A stretch of 64,000 bases of DNA from JAJXWB01 sp037044955 (GTDB taxonomy: Bacteria; Pseudomonadota; Alphaproteobacteria; Rhizobiales; Beijerinckiaceae), in assembly GCA_037044955.1 (NCBI GenBank), contig JBAOHX010000005.1, positions 350,785 through 414,784 of the forward strand, given 5' to 3'. Every line of letters begins with the position of its first letter. The first letter of the stretch is position 1. Made by a program: the position numbers and the translations under genes. Below the pieces are notes generated by a model. The model saw nothing but the letters and a program-made list of their open reading frames with translations, did not search any database and was not told the DNA's origin. Of this stretch, positions 8,710-17,430 are shown in pieces.

Positions 8710-9508
8710 AACGAACCGTGTTCGAAAGCCCGCCGTCGACCATGATTTCGGCGCCCGTCACGTATTTGGCCTCGTCGGAGGCGAGGTAGAGCGCGGCGTA
8801 GGCGACGTCCCAGGCGTCGCCCATGCGGCCCATCGGCGGCTTGGCGTGGCGCTTGGCGATCAGGGCCTCAGCGTCGCCGCCCGCCTGCTGTTTCGCCAAC
8901 CGCTCCGTGACCAGCGGCGTGAACATCAGGCCGGGAATCACCGTGTTGATGCGGACGTTCTGCGGCGCGTAGCGCACGGCGGCGACCCTGGAATATTGCT
9001 GCAGGGCGGCCTTGGAGGCGGCATAGGCGGCAAGGTCGTGGCCGAGATGGCGCACGCCCGCGATCGAGGAAATGTTGACGATCGCGCCGCCGCCCTGCGC
9101 CGCCATGCGCGGCGCCAGAATGCGCGTGGACTGGTGGACGTAGTCGACATTGAACCGGAACTGCGCGTCCCATTGCTCGGGCGTGATTTCCTCGGGGCCG
9201 CCGGGGATCGAGCCGCCGACATTGTTGACGAGGATGTCGATGCGGCCGAGCTTTTCCTGCGCCTCCTCGATGATGCGAGCGAGGTCGGCGGCGTCGGTGA
9301 CGTCGCCCGCCGTCGCCGTCATGGCGCGGCCTTCTTCCGCCACGAGCCGGCCGGTTTCCTGCGCCGCCGCCAGATGCAGGTCGACGCCGACGATCTCCGC
9401 GCCTTCGCGCGCGAAAAGGATGGCCATGGCGCGGCCGTTGCCGATACCTTCGCCGACCGAGCCCGCGCCGAGCAGCAGGACCTTCTTGTTTGCGAGCCGC
9501 CCAGCCAT
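8708..9508 (-). CDS. short-chain dehydrogenase/reductase
   Basis: This 266-residue classical SDR is probably an NAD(P)-dependent alcohol/ketone oxidoreductase. The nucleotide-binding loop GAGSVGEGIGNGRA (about residues 14-27) is longer than the usual TGxxxGIG form. Then come DVTDAADLA, the NNVGGS motif near residue 94, a serine in NISSIAG and the catalytic YAASK near 161, and a C-terminal GAEIMVDGGLSNT. The gene is divergent from the hpaG-like gene, and the 82-base gap holds an operator-like palindrome. It is therefore likely induced together with the aromatic-ring-cleavage-product genes, though the substrate cannot be deduced. Confidence 0.88.
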   Translation of the reverse strand: MAGRLANKKVLLLGAGSVGEGIGNGRAMAILFAREGAEIVGVDLHLAAAQETGRLVAEEGRAMTATAGDVTDAADLARIIEEAQEKLGRIDILVNNVGGSIPGGPEEITPEQWDAQFRFNVDYVHQSTRILAPRMAAQGGGAIVNISSIAGVRHLGHDLAAYAASKAALQQYSRVAAVRYAPQNVRINTVIPGLMFTPLVTERLAKQQAGGDAEALIAKRHAKPPMGRMGDAWDVAYAALYLASDEAKYVTGAEIMVDGGLSNTVR

Positions 9509-9555
9509 GTCGCCTCCCCTTCACACTGCCGGCGTTTGACCCGCCGCGACAGATA

Positions 9556-9569
9556 TTTTACATGTTATA
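9556..9569. promoter_or_regulatory. candidate operator TTTTAC-AT-GTTATA between the SDR and hpaG-like genes
   Basis: The site lies in the 82-base divergent promoter region, 21 bases upstream of the hpaG-like ATG. The central ACATGT is a perfect palindrome and the arms are AT-rich. It matches the perfect palindrome at 7616-7629 closely. Its position over the start region of both divergent transcripts fits a repressor site. The HpaR-like MarR protein encoded two genes downstream is the natural candidate. Confidence 0.6.
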
Positions 9570-9590
9570 TAATTCGTCGGAGCGCCGCCA

Positions 9591-10467
9591 ATGTCCTCTC
9601 GTCCAAAGCTCGCGACCTTCCATATTCACGGCCGCGGGCCAGCCTACGGGCTGGTGCGGCCCGATGGCGCAGTCGAGCTTTCCGCCCGTTTCGCCGACCG
9701 CTGGCCGACCCTGCGCGAGGCGATCGCCGATGGCGCGCTGGCGAAACTCTGCGAGGCCGGCGCCGACGCTCCCGCCGACCATGCGCTCGCCGCCATCGAA
9801 CTCCTGCCGCCGATCCCGGCGCCGGAAAAAATCATCTGCATCGGCGTCAACTATCCGGACCGCAACGAGGAATACAAGGACGGGCAGGCCGCGCCGAAAT
9901 ATCCGTCGATGTTCATCCGCTTTCCGCGCTCCTTCGTCGGCCACGGCGCGCCGCTGGTGCGGCCGAAGGCCTCGCCGCAACTCGACTACGAAGGCGAGAT
10001 CGTCATCGTCATCGGCAAGGGCGGCCGGCACATCGAGGAACGCGACGCGCTCTCGCACATCGCCGCCTTGAGCCTGTGCAACGAGGGCACGATCCGCGAC
10101 TGGGTGCGCCACGCCAAGTTCAACGTGACGCAGGGCAAGAACTTCGAATTCGACCGGATCGCTCGGTCCGTGGATCGTGCCATACGAGGACGAGAGCCAG
10201 ATCGCCGACATAAGGCTGACGACGCGCGTCAACGGCGAACTGCGGCAGGACGACAGGACGAGCCGCATGATCTTCGGCTTCCGCTACCTCATTTCCTACA
10301 TTTCCACCTTCACCACGCTGGTCCCCGGCGACGTGATCGTCACGGGCACGCCGACCGGCGCCGGCGCGCGCTTCGACCCGCCGAAATTCCTGATTCCCGG
10401 CGATGTGATCGAGGTGACGGCGGAAGGGATCGGAACGCTCGCCAACGGCGTAGTGGACGAGGCGTAG
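9591..10467 (+). CDS. fumarylacetoacetate hydrolase family protein, HpaG-like (one frameshift)
   Basis: 291 residues after repair; a single-domain FAH-fold enzyme. Members act on open-chain products of ring cleavage, as decarboxylase/isomerase or hydrolase. The family core is clear: PEKIICIGVNYPDRNEEY, FIRFPRSFVGHGAPL and the metal-binding YEGEIVIVIGKGGRHI, then DWVRHAKFNVTQGKNFE. After a shift near 10157 the frame continues as GSLGPWIVPYEDE and ends with PGDVIVTGTPTGAG. Removing one C restores a single frame. The gene heads an operon with hpaH and hpaR, which points to the homoprotocatechuate meta pathway. E. coli HpaG is a two-domain protein, so equivalence is not certain. Confidence 0.82.
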
Positions 10468-10476
10468 AATGAAACC

Positions 10477-10594
10477 GTCATTGCGAGCGAAGCGAAGCAA
10501 TCCCTCCACCGGGACAATCCGCATGGATGGATTGCTTCGTCGCAAATTGCGAAGCCGGATATATCCGGCTTCGAGAAATGCTCCTCGCAATGAC
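10477..10594. repeat. REP element with internal palindrome, GTCATTGCGAG family (full-length copy 1)
   Basis: The ends are perfect 11-base inverted repeats, GTCATTGCGAG and CTCGCAATGAC. The left part carries CGAAGCGAAGCAATCC, complemented by GGATTGCTTCGTCG. The right part carries the 22-base perfect palindrome at 10551-10572 (GAAGCCGGAT on each arm). The same composite, in the opposite orientation, is at 48056-48173; shorter copies lacking the palindrome are at 18043, 28654 and 53580. It lies inside the hpaG-like/hpaH operon. Confidence 0.85.
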
Positions 10595-10626
10595 GGCGGA
10601 AAGAGCCGGGGAGAAAGAACGCCCGC

Positions 10627-11430
10627 ATGCTGACGCCCGACGAAATCGCCGCCGCCGCCGCCCGCCTCGACGAGGCCGAGCGCACGCGAAAACAGATCCG
10701 CATGCTGTCGCTGGACCACCCCGGCATGGACATGGCCGACGCCTATGCCGTGCAGAAGGCGTGGATCGAGATGAAAATCAAGGCGGGCCGCATCGTGCGC
10801 GGGCACAAGATCGGCCTGACATCGAAAGCCATGCAGCTCGCGCTCAACATCGATATTCCGGATTCCGGCTACCTCCTCGACGACATGTTCTTCGCGGACG
10901 GCGCGACGATTCCCACCGACAGGTACATCGGCACGCGCATCGAGGCCGAACTCGCCTTCGTGCTGAAGGCGCCGCTGGCGGGCCCGAACTGCACGCTGTT
11001 CGACGTGCTGAACGCGACCGACTACGTGATCCCGGCGCTGGAAATCCTCGACACGCGCATCCTGCGCGTCGATCCCGAGACGAAAAAGACGCGCACGATC
11101 GTCGATACGATCGCCGACAACGCCGCAAACTGCGGCATCGTGACTGGCGGCCGTCCCATCCGGCCGGACGCAGCCGACCTGCGCTGGATCGGCGCCATCG
11201 TGTCGAAGAACGGCGCGGTGGAGGAAACCGGCCTTGCGGCCGGCGTGCTCAACCATCCCGCCAACGGCGTCGCCTGGCTCGCCAACCGCATGGCCGAACA
11301 CGGCGGCGCGCTGAAGGCCGGCGAAATCGTGCTGGCGGGCTCGTTCATCCGGCCGATCGAGGCCGGCAAGGGCGATACGATCGTGGCCGACTACGGGCCA
11401 TATGGAACGGTGAGTTGTTATTTCGGATGA
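10627..11430 (+). CDS. hpaH: 2-oxo-hept-4-ene-1,7-dioate hydratase HpaH
   Basis: This 267-residue protein is full length for HpaH, which adds water to the dienoate product of the homoprotocatechuate meta-cleavage pathway. Family signatures include RGHKIGLTSKAMQ near residue 59, the acidic metal-site motif RIEAELAFVL near 105, and NHPANGVAWLANRMAEHG with a C-terminal AGSFIRPIEAGKGDT. The neighbours are an FAH-family gene upstream and an HpaR-type regulator 14 bases downstream, as in known hpa clusters. The extradiol dioxygenase (hpaD), semialdehyde dehydrogenase (hpaE), isomerase (hpaF) and aldolase (hpaI) are not in this window. Confidence 0.9.
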   Translation: MLTPDEIAAAAARLDEAERTRKQIRMLSLDHPGMDMADAYAVQKAWIEMKIKAGRIVRGHKIGLTSKAMQLALNIDIPDSGYLLDDMFFADGATIPTDRYIGTRIEAELAFVLKAPLAGPNCTLFDVLNATDYVIPALEILDTRILRVDPETKKTRTIVDTIADNAANCGIVTGGRPIRPDAADLRWIGAIVSKNGAVEETGLAAGVLNHPANGVAWLANRMAEHGGALKAGEIVLAGSFIRPIEAGKGDTIVADYGPYGTVSCYFG

Positions 11431-11444
11431 GGCGACGAGCGAGC

Positions 11445-11939
11445 ATGAGCGAAGCAGACACACGGCCCGCGTCGCCCGTGCGCATCCGACATTTCTCGCG
11501 CTCGCTGCCCATGTCGCTGCTGCGCGCGCGCGAGGCTGTCATGCGGCATTTCCGCCCGGCGTTGCGGCGACATGGCATGACCGAGCAGCAATGGCGCGTG
11601 CTGCGCGCGCTGATGACGCGGCCGCACATGGAAGTCTCCGAACTCGCCGACGCGACGTTCCTGCTCGGTCCCAGCGTCTCGCGCATCCTGCGCGACCTCG
11701 AGGCGCTCGGGCTGATCACGCGCCGCCAGGACAAGGCCGACCAGCGCCGCAGCATCATCGCCCTGTCGGCTGACGGCGAGGCGCTGATCGAGCGCGTGTC
11801 GCCGCAGTCGGAAACGATCTACGCCGAGATCACGCGCCGTTATGGCGCGCAAAAGCTCGCGGAGCTGCAGAACATGCTGCGCGAGCTGGAGATTGTCCTG
11901 AGCGAGGGGCCGCCGATCGAGGGCGAGGCGAAAGAATAG
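11445..11939 (+). CDS. hpaR: HpaR-type MarR family repressor
   Basis: This 164-residue MarR-family winged-helix regulator resembles the HpaR repressor of the homoprotocatechuate operon. The diagnostic helix SLLRAREAVMRHFRPALRRH is followed by GMTEQQWRVLRAL. The recognition helix region is LLGPSVSRILRDLEALGLI, and the wing is RRQDKADQRRSIIALS. The first ATG at 11445 gives a 20-residue polar lead; an internal ATG at 11511 would also give a family-length protein. It is 14 bases downstream of hpaH, so it is probably autoregulated through the palindrome at 9556. Confidence 0.88.
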   Translation: MSEADTRPASPVRIRHFSRSLPMSLLRAREAVMRHFRPALRRHGMTEQQWRVLRALMTRPHMEVSELADATFLLGPSVSRILRDLEALGLITRRQDKADQRRSIIALSADGEALIERVSPQSETIYAEITRRYGAQKLAELQNMLRELEIVLSEGPPIEGEAKE

Positions 11940-12000
11940 CCCGCGAGTTCTCGTCGCGAGATTGTGCCCCGAAACTCAGGCCGAGGCGCGAAACTCCGGA

Positions 12001-12041
12001 TCATGCTTCGAGACGCCTGCTGCGCAGGCTCCTCAGCATGA
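12001..12041. repeat. short hairpin repeat TCATGCTTCGAGA...CTCAGCATGA
   Basis: Outer arms TCATGCT and AGCATGA enclose a stem GCCTGC-TGC-GCAGGC (12015-12029). This type of sequence is scattered in intergenic DNA of Hyphomicrobiales, and only one copy is seen here. It lies between the convergent hpaR and chemoreceptor genes, where it could act as a bidirectional terminator. Confidence 0.55.
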
Positions 12042-12064
12042 AGGCTCGTGGCGAGGCTGAGAAA

Positions 12065-13387
12065 TCAGCCGTGCGCCTTCTCGAGTTCGGCGCCGAAGGC
12101 GGTCGCCTTGGCGCGCATGCGGCTGGCGAAGAAATCGAGGTCCTGCGCGAGGCGCACGACCAAATCGACGCTGTCGCCGACATCGCCCACGGCCTTGGCG
12201 ACGGCGCCGACGTGGTCCGACATGCCGGTGGTGCCTTCCGCCGCCGAGCGCGTGGAGCGGACGATCTCCTGCGTGGAGGCGCCCTGCTCGTGCACCGCCG
12301 AGGCGATGATCGCGGAAATGCGCTCGACGGCGCTGATCTTGTCGCGAATGGCGGCGATCGCGTCGACCGACTGATCGGTGGCCGCCTGCATTTCCGCGAT
12401 CTGCGCGGCAATGTCCTGCGTCGCCTTGGCGGTGCGGGTGGCCAGCGTCTTCACTTCCTGCGCGACGACGGCGAAGCCGCGGCCCGCCTCGCCCGCGCGC
12501 GCCGCCTCGATGGTGGCGTTGAGCGCCAGAAGATTGGTCTGGGCCGCGATGCGCGAAATGAGCTCGACCACGTCGCCGACGCGCGCGGCCGCCGTCGACA
12601 GGCGCGAAATGCCGGAATTCGATTTCTCCGTCTGCACCACCGCTTCGCGCACGACGCCGGTGGAATCGACGACCTGGCGGCTGATCTCCTCGATCGCGTC
12701 GAGCAATTGCTCGGCGGCGCCGGCGACGGCCGAAACGTTCTGAGCGGCCTCGCTCGCCGAGAGCGTCGCGGAATCGGAACCCTGATTGGCGTGACGCACG
12801 GCGGCGGTCATCGTCTCGGTGTCTTCCGACATCTGGCGCGTCATCACGCCCAGGCCTTCCATCAGCTTGCTCATGTCGGCGACGAATTGCTCGACGCTGG
12901 CGCGCACGGCGGCGTCGCGCATGAGACGGGCCTCGCGGTCGTCGCGCGCCTTGATCTCCTCGACCAGCGCGAGGTTCGAGCGCACGTGGTCGCGCAGGGC
13001 GACGAGGCTGCGGGCGATCTCGCCGATCTCGTCCTTGCGGTTCTCGAAGTCGATCTCGATCTCGGTATCGCCGGCGGCGAGCTCCCGCATCTGGCCGGCA
13101 ATGCGCGAGATGGGGCGCGCGACCAGCGTGTGCAGCGCCGGGATGAGGATGCCGAAGGCCATGACGCAGACGAGCGCAAGGCTGCCGAGCAGCAGATGCT
13201 GGAGCCTTTCGGCCGCCGCGATCGCCTGCGCGAGAATCTCCTGCGCATGAGGCGAGCCGGCGGCCTTGCGGGAGAGGTCGACGACATCGCCGGCGCCGAG
13301 ATAGGCGTAGAAACCGAAGGCGGCGACGATCAGAAAGAACAGGGTCTGGCGAAAGACCAGACCGCCGCCGAGCGAAATCCTTGGCAT
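12065..13387 (-). CDS. methyl-accepting chemotaxis protein
   Basis: This 440-residue chemoreceptor has a first membrane helix at about residues 13-30, a short 40-residue periplasmic loop and a second helix at about 73-95. A HAMP domain (PISRIAGQMRELAAGD onwards) and a long signalling coiled coil follow. The hairpin tip TNLLALNATIEAARAGE binds CheA/CheW. The small external loop lacks a recognisable sensor fold, so the receptor probably senses a membrane or redox-linked signal or partners with a binding protein. The ATG at 13387 (MPRISLGGG) is preferred over an upstream in-frame start that would add a polar lead. No other chemotaxis genes are nearby. Confidence 0.9.
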   Translation of the reverse strand: MPRISLGGGLVFRQTLFFLIVAAFGFYAYLGAGDVVDLSRKAAGSPHAQEILAQAIAAAERLQHLLLGSLALVCVMAFGILIPALHTLVARPISRIAGQMRELAAGDTEIEIDFENRKDEIGEIARSLVALRDHVRSNLALVEEIKARDDREARLMRDAAVRASVEQFVADMSKLMEGLGVMTRQMSEDTETMTAAVRHANQGSDSATLSASEAAQNVSAVAGAAEQLLDAIEEISRQVVDSTGVVREAVVQTEKSNSGISRLSTAAARVGDVVELISRIAAQTNLLALNATIEAARAGEAGRGFAVVAQEVKTLATRTAKATQDIAAQIAEMQAATDQSVDAIAAIRDKISAVERISAIIASAVHEQGASTQEIVRSTRSAAEGTTGMSDHVGAVAKAVGDVGDSVDLVVRLAQDLDFFASRMRAKATAFGAELEKAHG

Positions 13388-13533
13388 CGTTTCCTCGCAG
13401 AATGCGTCCGCCCGGGTATATCCCGGCTCCATTCAGGAATAGTTAACGCTAGAGAGGCGGGGCCGCCGCGCGCCGTTTGGCGGCGGGGCGGCAATCACGC
13501 TAAACCTGCGCGCCCGGCAGACGAGGACGAGAC

Positions 13534-14490
13534 ATGAGCAAGCTAGCAGTCGCGGTTCAGATGGACCCGATCGACCGGATCAGAATAGCCGGCGATTCGA
13601 CCTTCGCGCTGCTGCTCGAGGCCCAGAAGCGCGGACACCACATCGTCTTCTACACGCCCGACCGCCTGTCGCTGCGTGGCCAGACCGTTTTCGCCAATGT
13701 GCAGGACCTCGAGGTCAAGGACGTGCAGGGCGAGCATTTCAAGCTCGGCGAGCCCCGCGCCCTCGATCTCGGCGAATGCGACGTCGTGCTGCTGCGGCAG
13801 GACCCGCCGTTCGATCTCGCCTATATCGCCACGACGCACCTGCTCGAGCGCATCCATCCCAAGACGCTGGTCGTCAACGATCCCGCGCATGTCCGCAATG
13901 CGCCGGAAAAGCTGTTCGTCATGGATTTTCAGGAATTCATGCCGGCGACCCTCATCACGCGCGACAAGGCGGCGATCGAGGCCTTCCGCGCCGAGCACGG
14001 CGAGATCGTCATGAAGCCGCTCTACGGCTTCGGCGGCGGCGGGGTGTTCAAGGTCGCGCCCGTCGATCCCAATTTCGGCTCGCTCTACGACCTCTTCGCC
14101 GCCACGTTCCGCGAACCCTGGGTCTGCCAGAAATTCCTGCCGCGCGTGTCGGAGGGCGACAAGCGCATCATCCTGGTGGACGGTGTGGCGCTCGGCGCCG
14201 TCAACCGCGTGCCCGCGCCCAACGACATCCGCTCCAACATGGTGCGCGGCGGGGCGGCCGCGCAGACGGATCTCACGCCGCGCGAAAAGGAGATTTGCGC
14301 GAAACTCGGCCCGGAACTGAAGAAGCGCGGGCTGGTTTTCGTCGGAATCGACGTGATCGACGGCCACCTGACCGAGATCAACGTGACTTCGCCGACCGGC
14401 GTGCGCGCGATCGAGCGGGTCGGCGGACCCAATCTCGCCGCCGCGATCTGGGATGCGATCGAGGCCAAGAGACGTAGCCAAGAGACGTAG
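13534..14490 (+). CDS. gshB: glutathione synthetase
   Basis: This 318-residue ATP-grasp enzyme joins gamma-glutamylcysteine and glycine to make glutathione in the cytosol. Family markers are the N-terminal VAVQMDPIDRIRIAGDSTF, the ATP-binding glycine loop KPLYGFGGGGVF near residue 154, and the metal-site GIDVIDGHLTEINVTSPTG near 275. Length matches GshB of proteobacteria. The 3' end contains a 13-base tandem repeat that supplies the last codons and the stop. It lies 68 bases ahead of glnD, separated only by the repeat tract. Confidence 0.96.
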   Translation: MSKLAVAVQMDPIDRIRIAGDSTFALLLEAQKRGHHIVFYTPDRLSLRGQTVFANVQDLEVKDVQGEHFKLGEPRALDLGECDVVLLRQDPPFDLAYIATTHLLERIHPKTLVVNDPAHVRNAPEKLFVMDFQEFMPATLITRDKAAIEAFRAEHGEIVMKPLYGFGGGGVFKVAPVDPNFGSLYDLFAATFREPWVCQKFLPRVSEGDKRIILVDGVALGAVNRVPAPNDIRSNMVRGGAAAQTDLTPREKEICAKLGPELKKRGLVFVGIDVIDGHLTEINVTSPTGVRAIERVGGPNLAAAIWDAIEAKRRSQET

Positions 14491-14518
14491 CCGAGCGACG
14501 TAGCCGAGCAGGCTGGCC
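14467..14518 (+). repeat. 13-bp tandem repeat at the gshB 3' end
   Basis: Two exact units AAGAGACGTAGCC (14467-14479, 14480-14492) are followed by a near copy GAGCGACGTAGCC (14493-14505) and a degenerate fourth unit (14506-14518). Because the unit length is not a multiple of three, the stop codon TAG arises only in the second unit. Copy-number change would alter the gshB C-terminus. Confidence 0.85.
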
Positions 14519-14558
14519 GCTCCGGCCGCGCAAGCCGGTTTTGTGATAGAATTAGCCG

Positions 14559-17363
14559 ATGGACCAGAGCATCGAGCCCACCAGTCGGACGGCCCACGAG
14601 GGGCGGAGCCATTCGGGCGCGCCGTTCGACCGAGACGCCATGACCAGGGCCGTCGCCGACCTGTCAGCGGCCATCAAGCCGCGCGACGAGTTCCGCAAGG
14701 CCGTGGTTCCGCTGTTCCAGAAGGCGCTGACCGACGGCCATGCGCGCGCCCGCGAGATGCTGGAAGCCGGCGGGCGCGGCCTCGCCTGCGCGCGCTTCCT
14801 CTGCGATCTCGAGGACGAGCTGATCCGCGCCATCCACGATTGCGTGACGCGCCACGTCTATCCGATCCAGAACCCCTCGACCGCCGAGCGCATGGCGGTG
14901 TGCGCGGTCGGCGGCTACGGGCGCGGCACGCTCGCGCCGGGCTCGGACATCGACCTCCTGTTTCTCTTCCCGACCAAGCAGACCGGGTGGGGCGAAAGCG
15001 TCGTCGAGGCGACGCTCTACATCCTGTGGGACCTCAAGCAGAAGGTCGGGCATTCCACGCGCTCGATCGACGAATGCCTGCGCCAGGCGCAGAGCGACAT
15101 GACGATCCGCACCGCATTGCTGGAAGCGCGCTTCATCCTCGGCGAGCAGCCGCTGTTCGAGGAAATGCGCAACCGCTTCGAGAAGGAAATCGTGCGCGGC
15201 ACGGCGCGCGAATTCGTCGCCGCCAAGCTCGCCGAACGCGACCAGCGCGTGACCCGCGCCGGCGCATCGCGCTATCTGGTCGAGCCCAACGTCAAGGAGG
15301 GCAAGGGGGGCCTGCGCGACCTCAACACGCTGTTCTGGATCGGCAAGTACGTCTATCGCGTGCGCAATGTGGAGGAGCTGGTCGGCGCCGGCCTGTTCAC
15401 GCCGCAGGAGCTGAAACTGTTCGAGCGCTGCGACGAATTCCTGTGGCGCGTGCGTTGCCATCTGCATTTCGTCGCGGGGCGCGCCGAAGAGCGGCTCAGT
15501 TTCGACAAGCAGCGCGTGATCGCCGAGCGGCTCGGCTACGTCTCGCACGCCGGCCTGTCGAGCGTCGAACGCTTCATGAAGCACTATTTCCTCGTGGCGA
15601 AGGACGTCGGCGACCTCACCGCCATCGTCTGCGCCGCGCTGGAAGAAAAGGAGGCGAAGCCGCGCGCCGTGCTCGATCGCTTCGTCGGGCGCTTCCGCCG
15701 TCGCCGCAAGCTGCTGCAGTCCGACGATTTCGCCGTCGAGGTCGATCGCGTCACCGTCGCGCGCCCCGATATTTTCGACCGCGATCCGGTCAATCTCATC
15801 CGCCTGTTCTGGCTGTCCGACACGCATGGGCTCGCCGTCCATCCCGACGCGCTGCGACTGGTGACGCGCTCGCTGCGCAAGATCGACGCGCATCTGCGCA
15901 ACGATCCCGAGGCCAACCGCCTGTTCATGGAAATCCTGACCTCGCGCAATTCGGCCGAGGTGGTGCTGCGCCAGATGAACGAATCCGGCGTGCTCGGGCG
16001 CTTCATCCCGGATTTCGGGCGCATCGTCGCGATGATGCAGTTCAACATGTACCACCATTACACGGTGGACGAGCACCTCCTGCGCGCCGTCGGCATTCTC
16101 TCGCAGATCGAGAGCGGCCGGCTGGTGGAGGACCATCCGCTGGCGTGCGAAATCCTGCCGACCATCGCCAACCGGCGCGCGCTCTACCTCGCCGTCTTCC
16201 TGCACGACGTCGCCAAGGGGCGGCCGGAAGACCATTCGATCGCCGGCGCCGAAGTCGCGCGCAAGCTCGGGCCGCGCCTCGGGCTCAGCGACGCCGAGAC
16301 GGAAACCGTCGCCTGGCTGATCGAAAAGCATCTGGACATGTCGAACACGGCGCAGAGCCGCGACCTGTCCGACCGCAGGACCATCGAGACTTTCGCCAAT
16401 CTCGTGCAGACGCCGGAGCGTCTGAAGCTGCTGCTGATCCTGACGGTCTGCGACATCAGGGCGGTGGGGCCGGGCGTATGGAACGGCTGGAAGGGCCAGT
16501 TGCTGCGCACGCTCTACTGGGAGACCGAAGTCGTCCTGACCGGCGGCCATTCCGCCATCGACCGCAAGTCGCGCGTCAAGCAGATGCAGGAAGAAGTGCG
16601 CGGCAAGCTGCCCGGCTGGTCGGATCCGGAATTCGACGCCTATGCGGAGCGTCACTACCCCGCCTATTGGCTGAAGACCGATCTCGCCCGGAAAATCCAG
16701 CACGCCAACCTGCTGCGGCTGACCGAAGTGGAAATGCGGTCGCTCGCCACCGAGGCGACCACCGATTCCTTCCGCGGCGTGACGGAACTGACGGTGGTCG
16801 CGCCCGACCATCCCTATCTGCTGTCGACCATCGCCGGCGCCTGCGCGGCGGCCGGCGCGAATATCGTCGACGCCCAGGTGTTCACGACCACGGACGGGCT
16901 CGCGCTCGACACGATCTCCATTTCGCGCCAGTTCGACATGGATTCCGACGAATTGCGGCGCGGCAAGCGCATCGCCGATTCGATCGAACGGTCGTTGCGC
17001 GGCGAGATCAAGCTGCTCGAACTGATCGAGGCCAAGGGCGCGTCGCAGGCCCGCACGGACGCCTTCAGCGTCGCCCCCGACGTCGTGATCGACAACAGCC
17101 TGTCCAACCGCGCGACCGTCGTCGAAGTGTCCGGCCTCGACCGGCCGGGCCTGCTCTACGAACTGACCAGCGCCATATCGAAGCTCAACCTCAACATCGG
17201 CTCGGCGCATATCGTCACCTTCGGCGAAAAGGCGGTGGACGTGTTCTACGTGACCGACCTGACGGGCGCGAAAATCGCCAATCCGGCGCGGCAGGCCGCG
17301 ATCAGACGCCGGCTGCTGGAGACGCTGAGCGGGGAGCGCAAGCCGCAGAAGGCGGCGGGCTGA
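14559..17363 (+). CDS. glnD: bifunctional uridylyltransferase/uridylyl-removing enzyme GlnD
   Basis: This 934-residue nitrogen sensor adds UMP to PII proteins when glutamine is low and removes it when glutamine is high. The nucleotidyltransferase motif GGYGRGTLAPGSDIDLLFL is at residues 118-136. A PII-uridylyltransferase central region follows, then an HD hydrolase domain with FLHDVAKGRPEDHS near 546-559. Two C-terminal ACT domains start near 742 (VVAPDHPYLLSTIAGAC) and 853 (VVEVSGLDRPGLLYEL) and sense glutamine. All catalytic motifs are intact. It is followed after 67 bases by grpE. Confidence 0.97.
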   Translation: MDQSIEPTSRTAHEGRSHSGAPFDRDAMTRAVADLSAAIKPRDEFRKAVVPLFQKALTDGHARAREMLEAGGRGLACARFLCDLEDELIRAIHDCVTRHVYPIQNPSTAERMAVCAVGGYGRGTLAPGSDIDLLFLFPTKQTGWGESVVEATLYILWDLKQKVGHSTRSIDECLRQAQSDMTIRTALLEARFILGEQPLFEEMRNRFEKEIVRGTAREFVAAKLAERDQRVTRAGASRYLVEPNVKEGKGGLRDLNTLFWIGKYVYRVRNVEELVGAGLFTPQELKLFERCDEFLWRVRCHLHFVAGRAEERLSFDKQRVIAERLGYVSHAGLSSVERFMKHYFLVAKDVGDLTAIVCAALEEKEAKPRAVLDRFVGRFRRRRKLLQSDDFAVEVDRVTVARPDIFDRDPVNLIRLFWLSDTHGLAVHPDALRLVTRSLRKIDAHLRNDPEANRLFMEILTSRNSAEVVLRQMNESGVLGRFIPDFGRIVAMMQFNMYHHYTVDEHLLRAVGILSQIESGRLVEDHPLACEILPTIANRRALYLAVFLHDVAKGRPEDHSIAGAEVARKLGPRLGLSDAETETVAWLIEKHLDMSNTAQSRDLSDRRTIETFANLVQTPERLKLLLILTVCDIRAVGPGVWNGWKGQLLRTLYWETEVVLTGGHSAIDRKSRVKQMQEEVRGKLPGWSDPEFDAYAERHYPAYWLKTDLARKIQHANLLRLTEVEMRSLATEATTDSFRGVTELTVVAPDHPYLLSTIAGACAAAGANIVDAQVFTTTDGLALDTISISRQFDMDSDELRRGKRIADSIERSLRGEIKLLELIEAKGASQARTDAFSVAPDVVIDNSLSNRATVVEVSGLDRPGLLYELTSAISKLNLNIGSAHIVTFGEKAVDVFYVTDLTGAKIANPARQAAIRRRLLETLSGERKPQKAAG

Positions 17364-17430
17364 GCCGGTCCGACTTGATTTTTGGGGGCCGCGACCTGAT
17401 ATCGGGCGCGACAGAACCTGTGGATTTGCA

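Noticed and set aside
10477..10594. A CRISPR repeat or phage attachment site
   Set aside because: The repeated sequence is a dispersed hairpin element with inverted ends, with no regular spacers or integrase gene.
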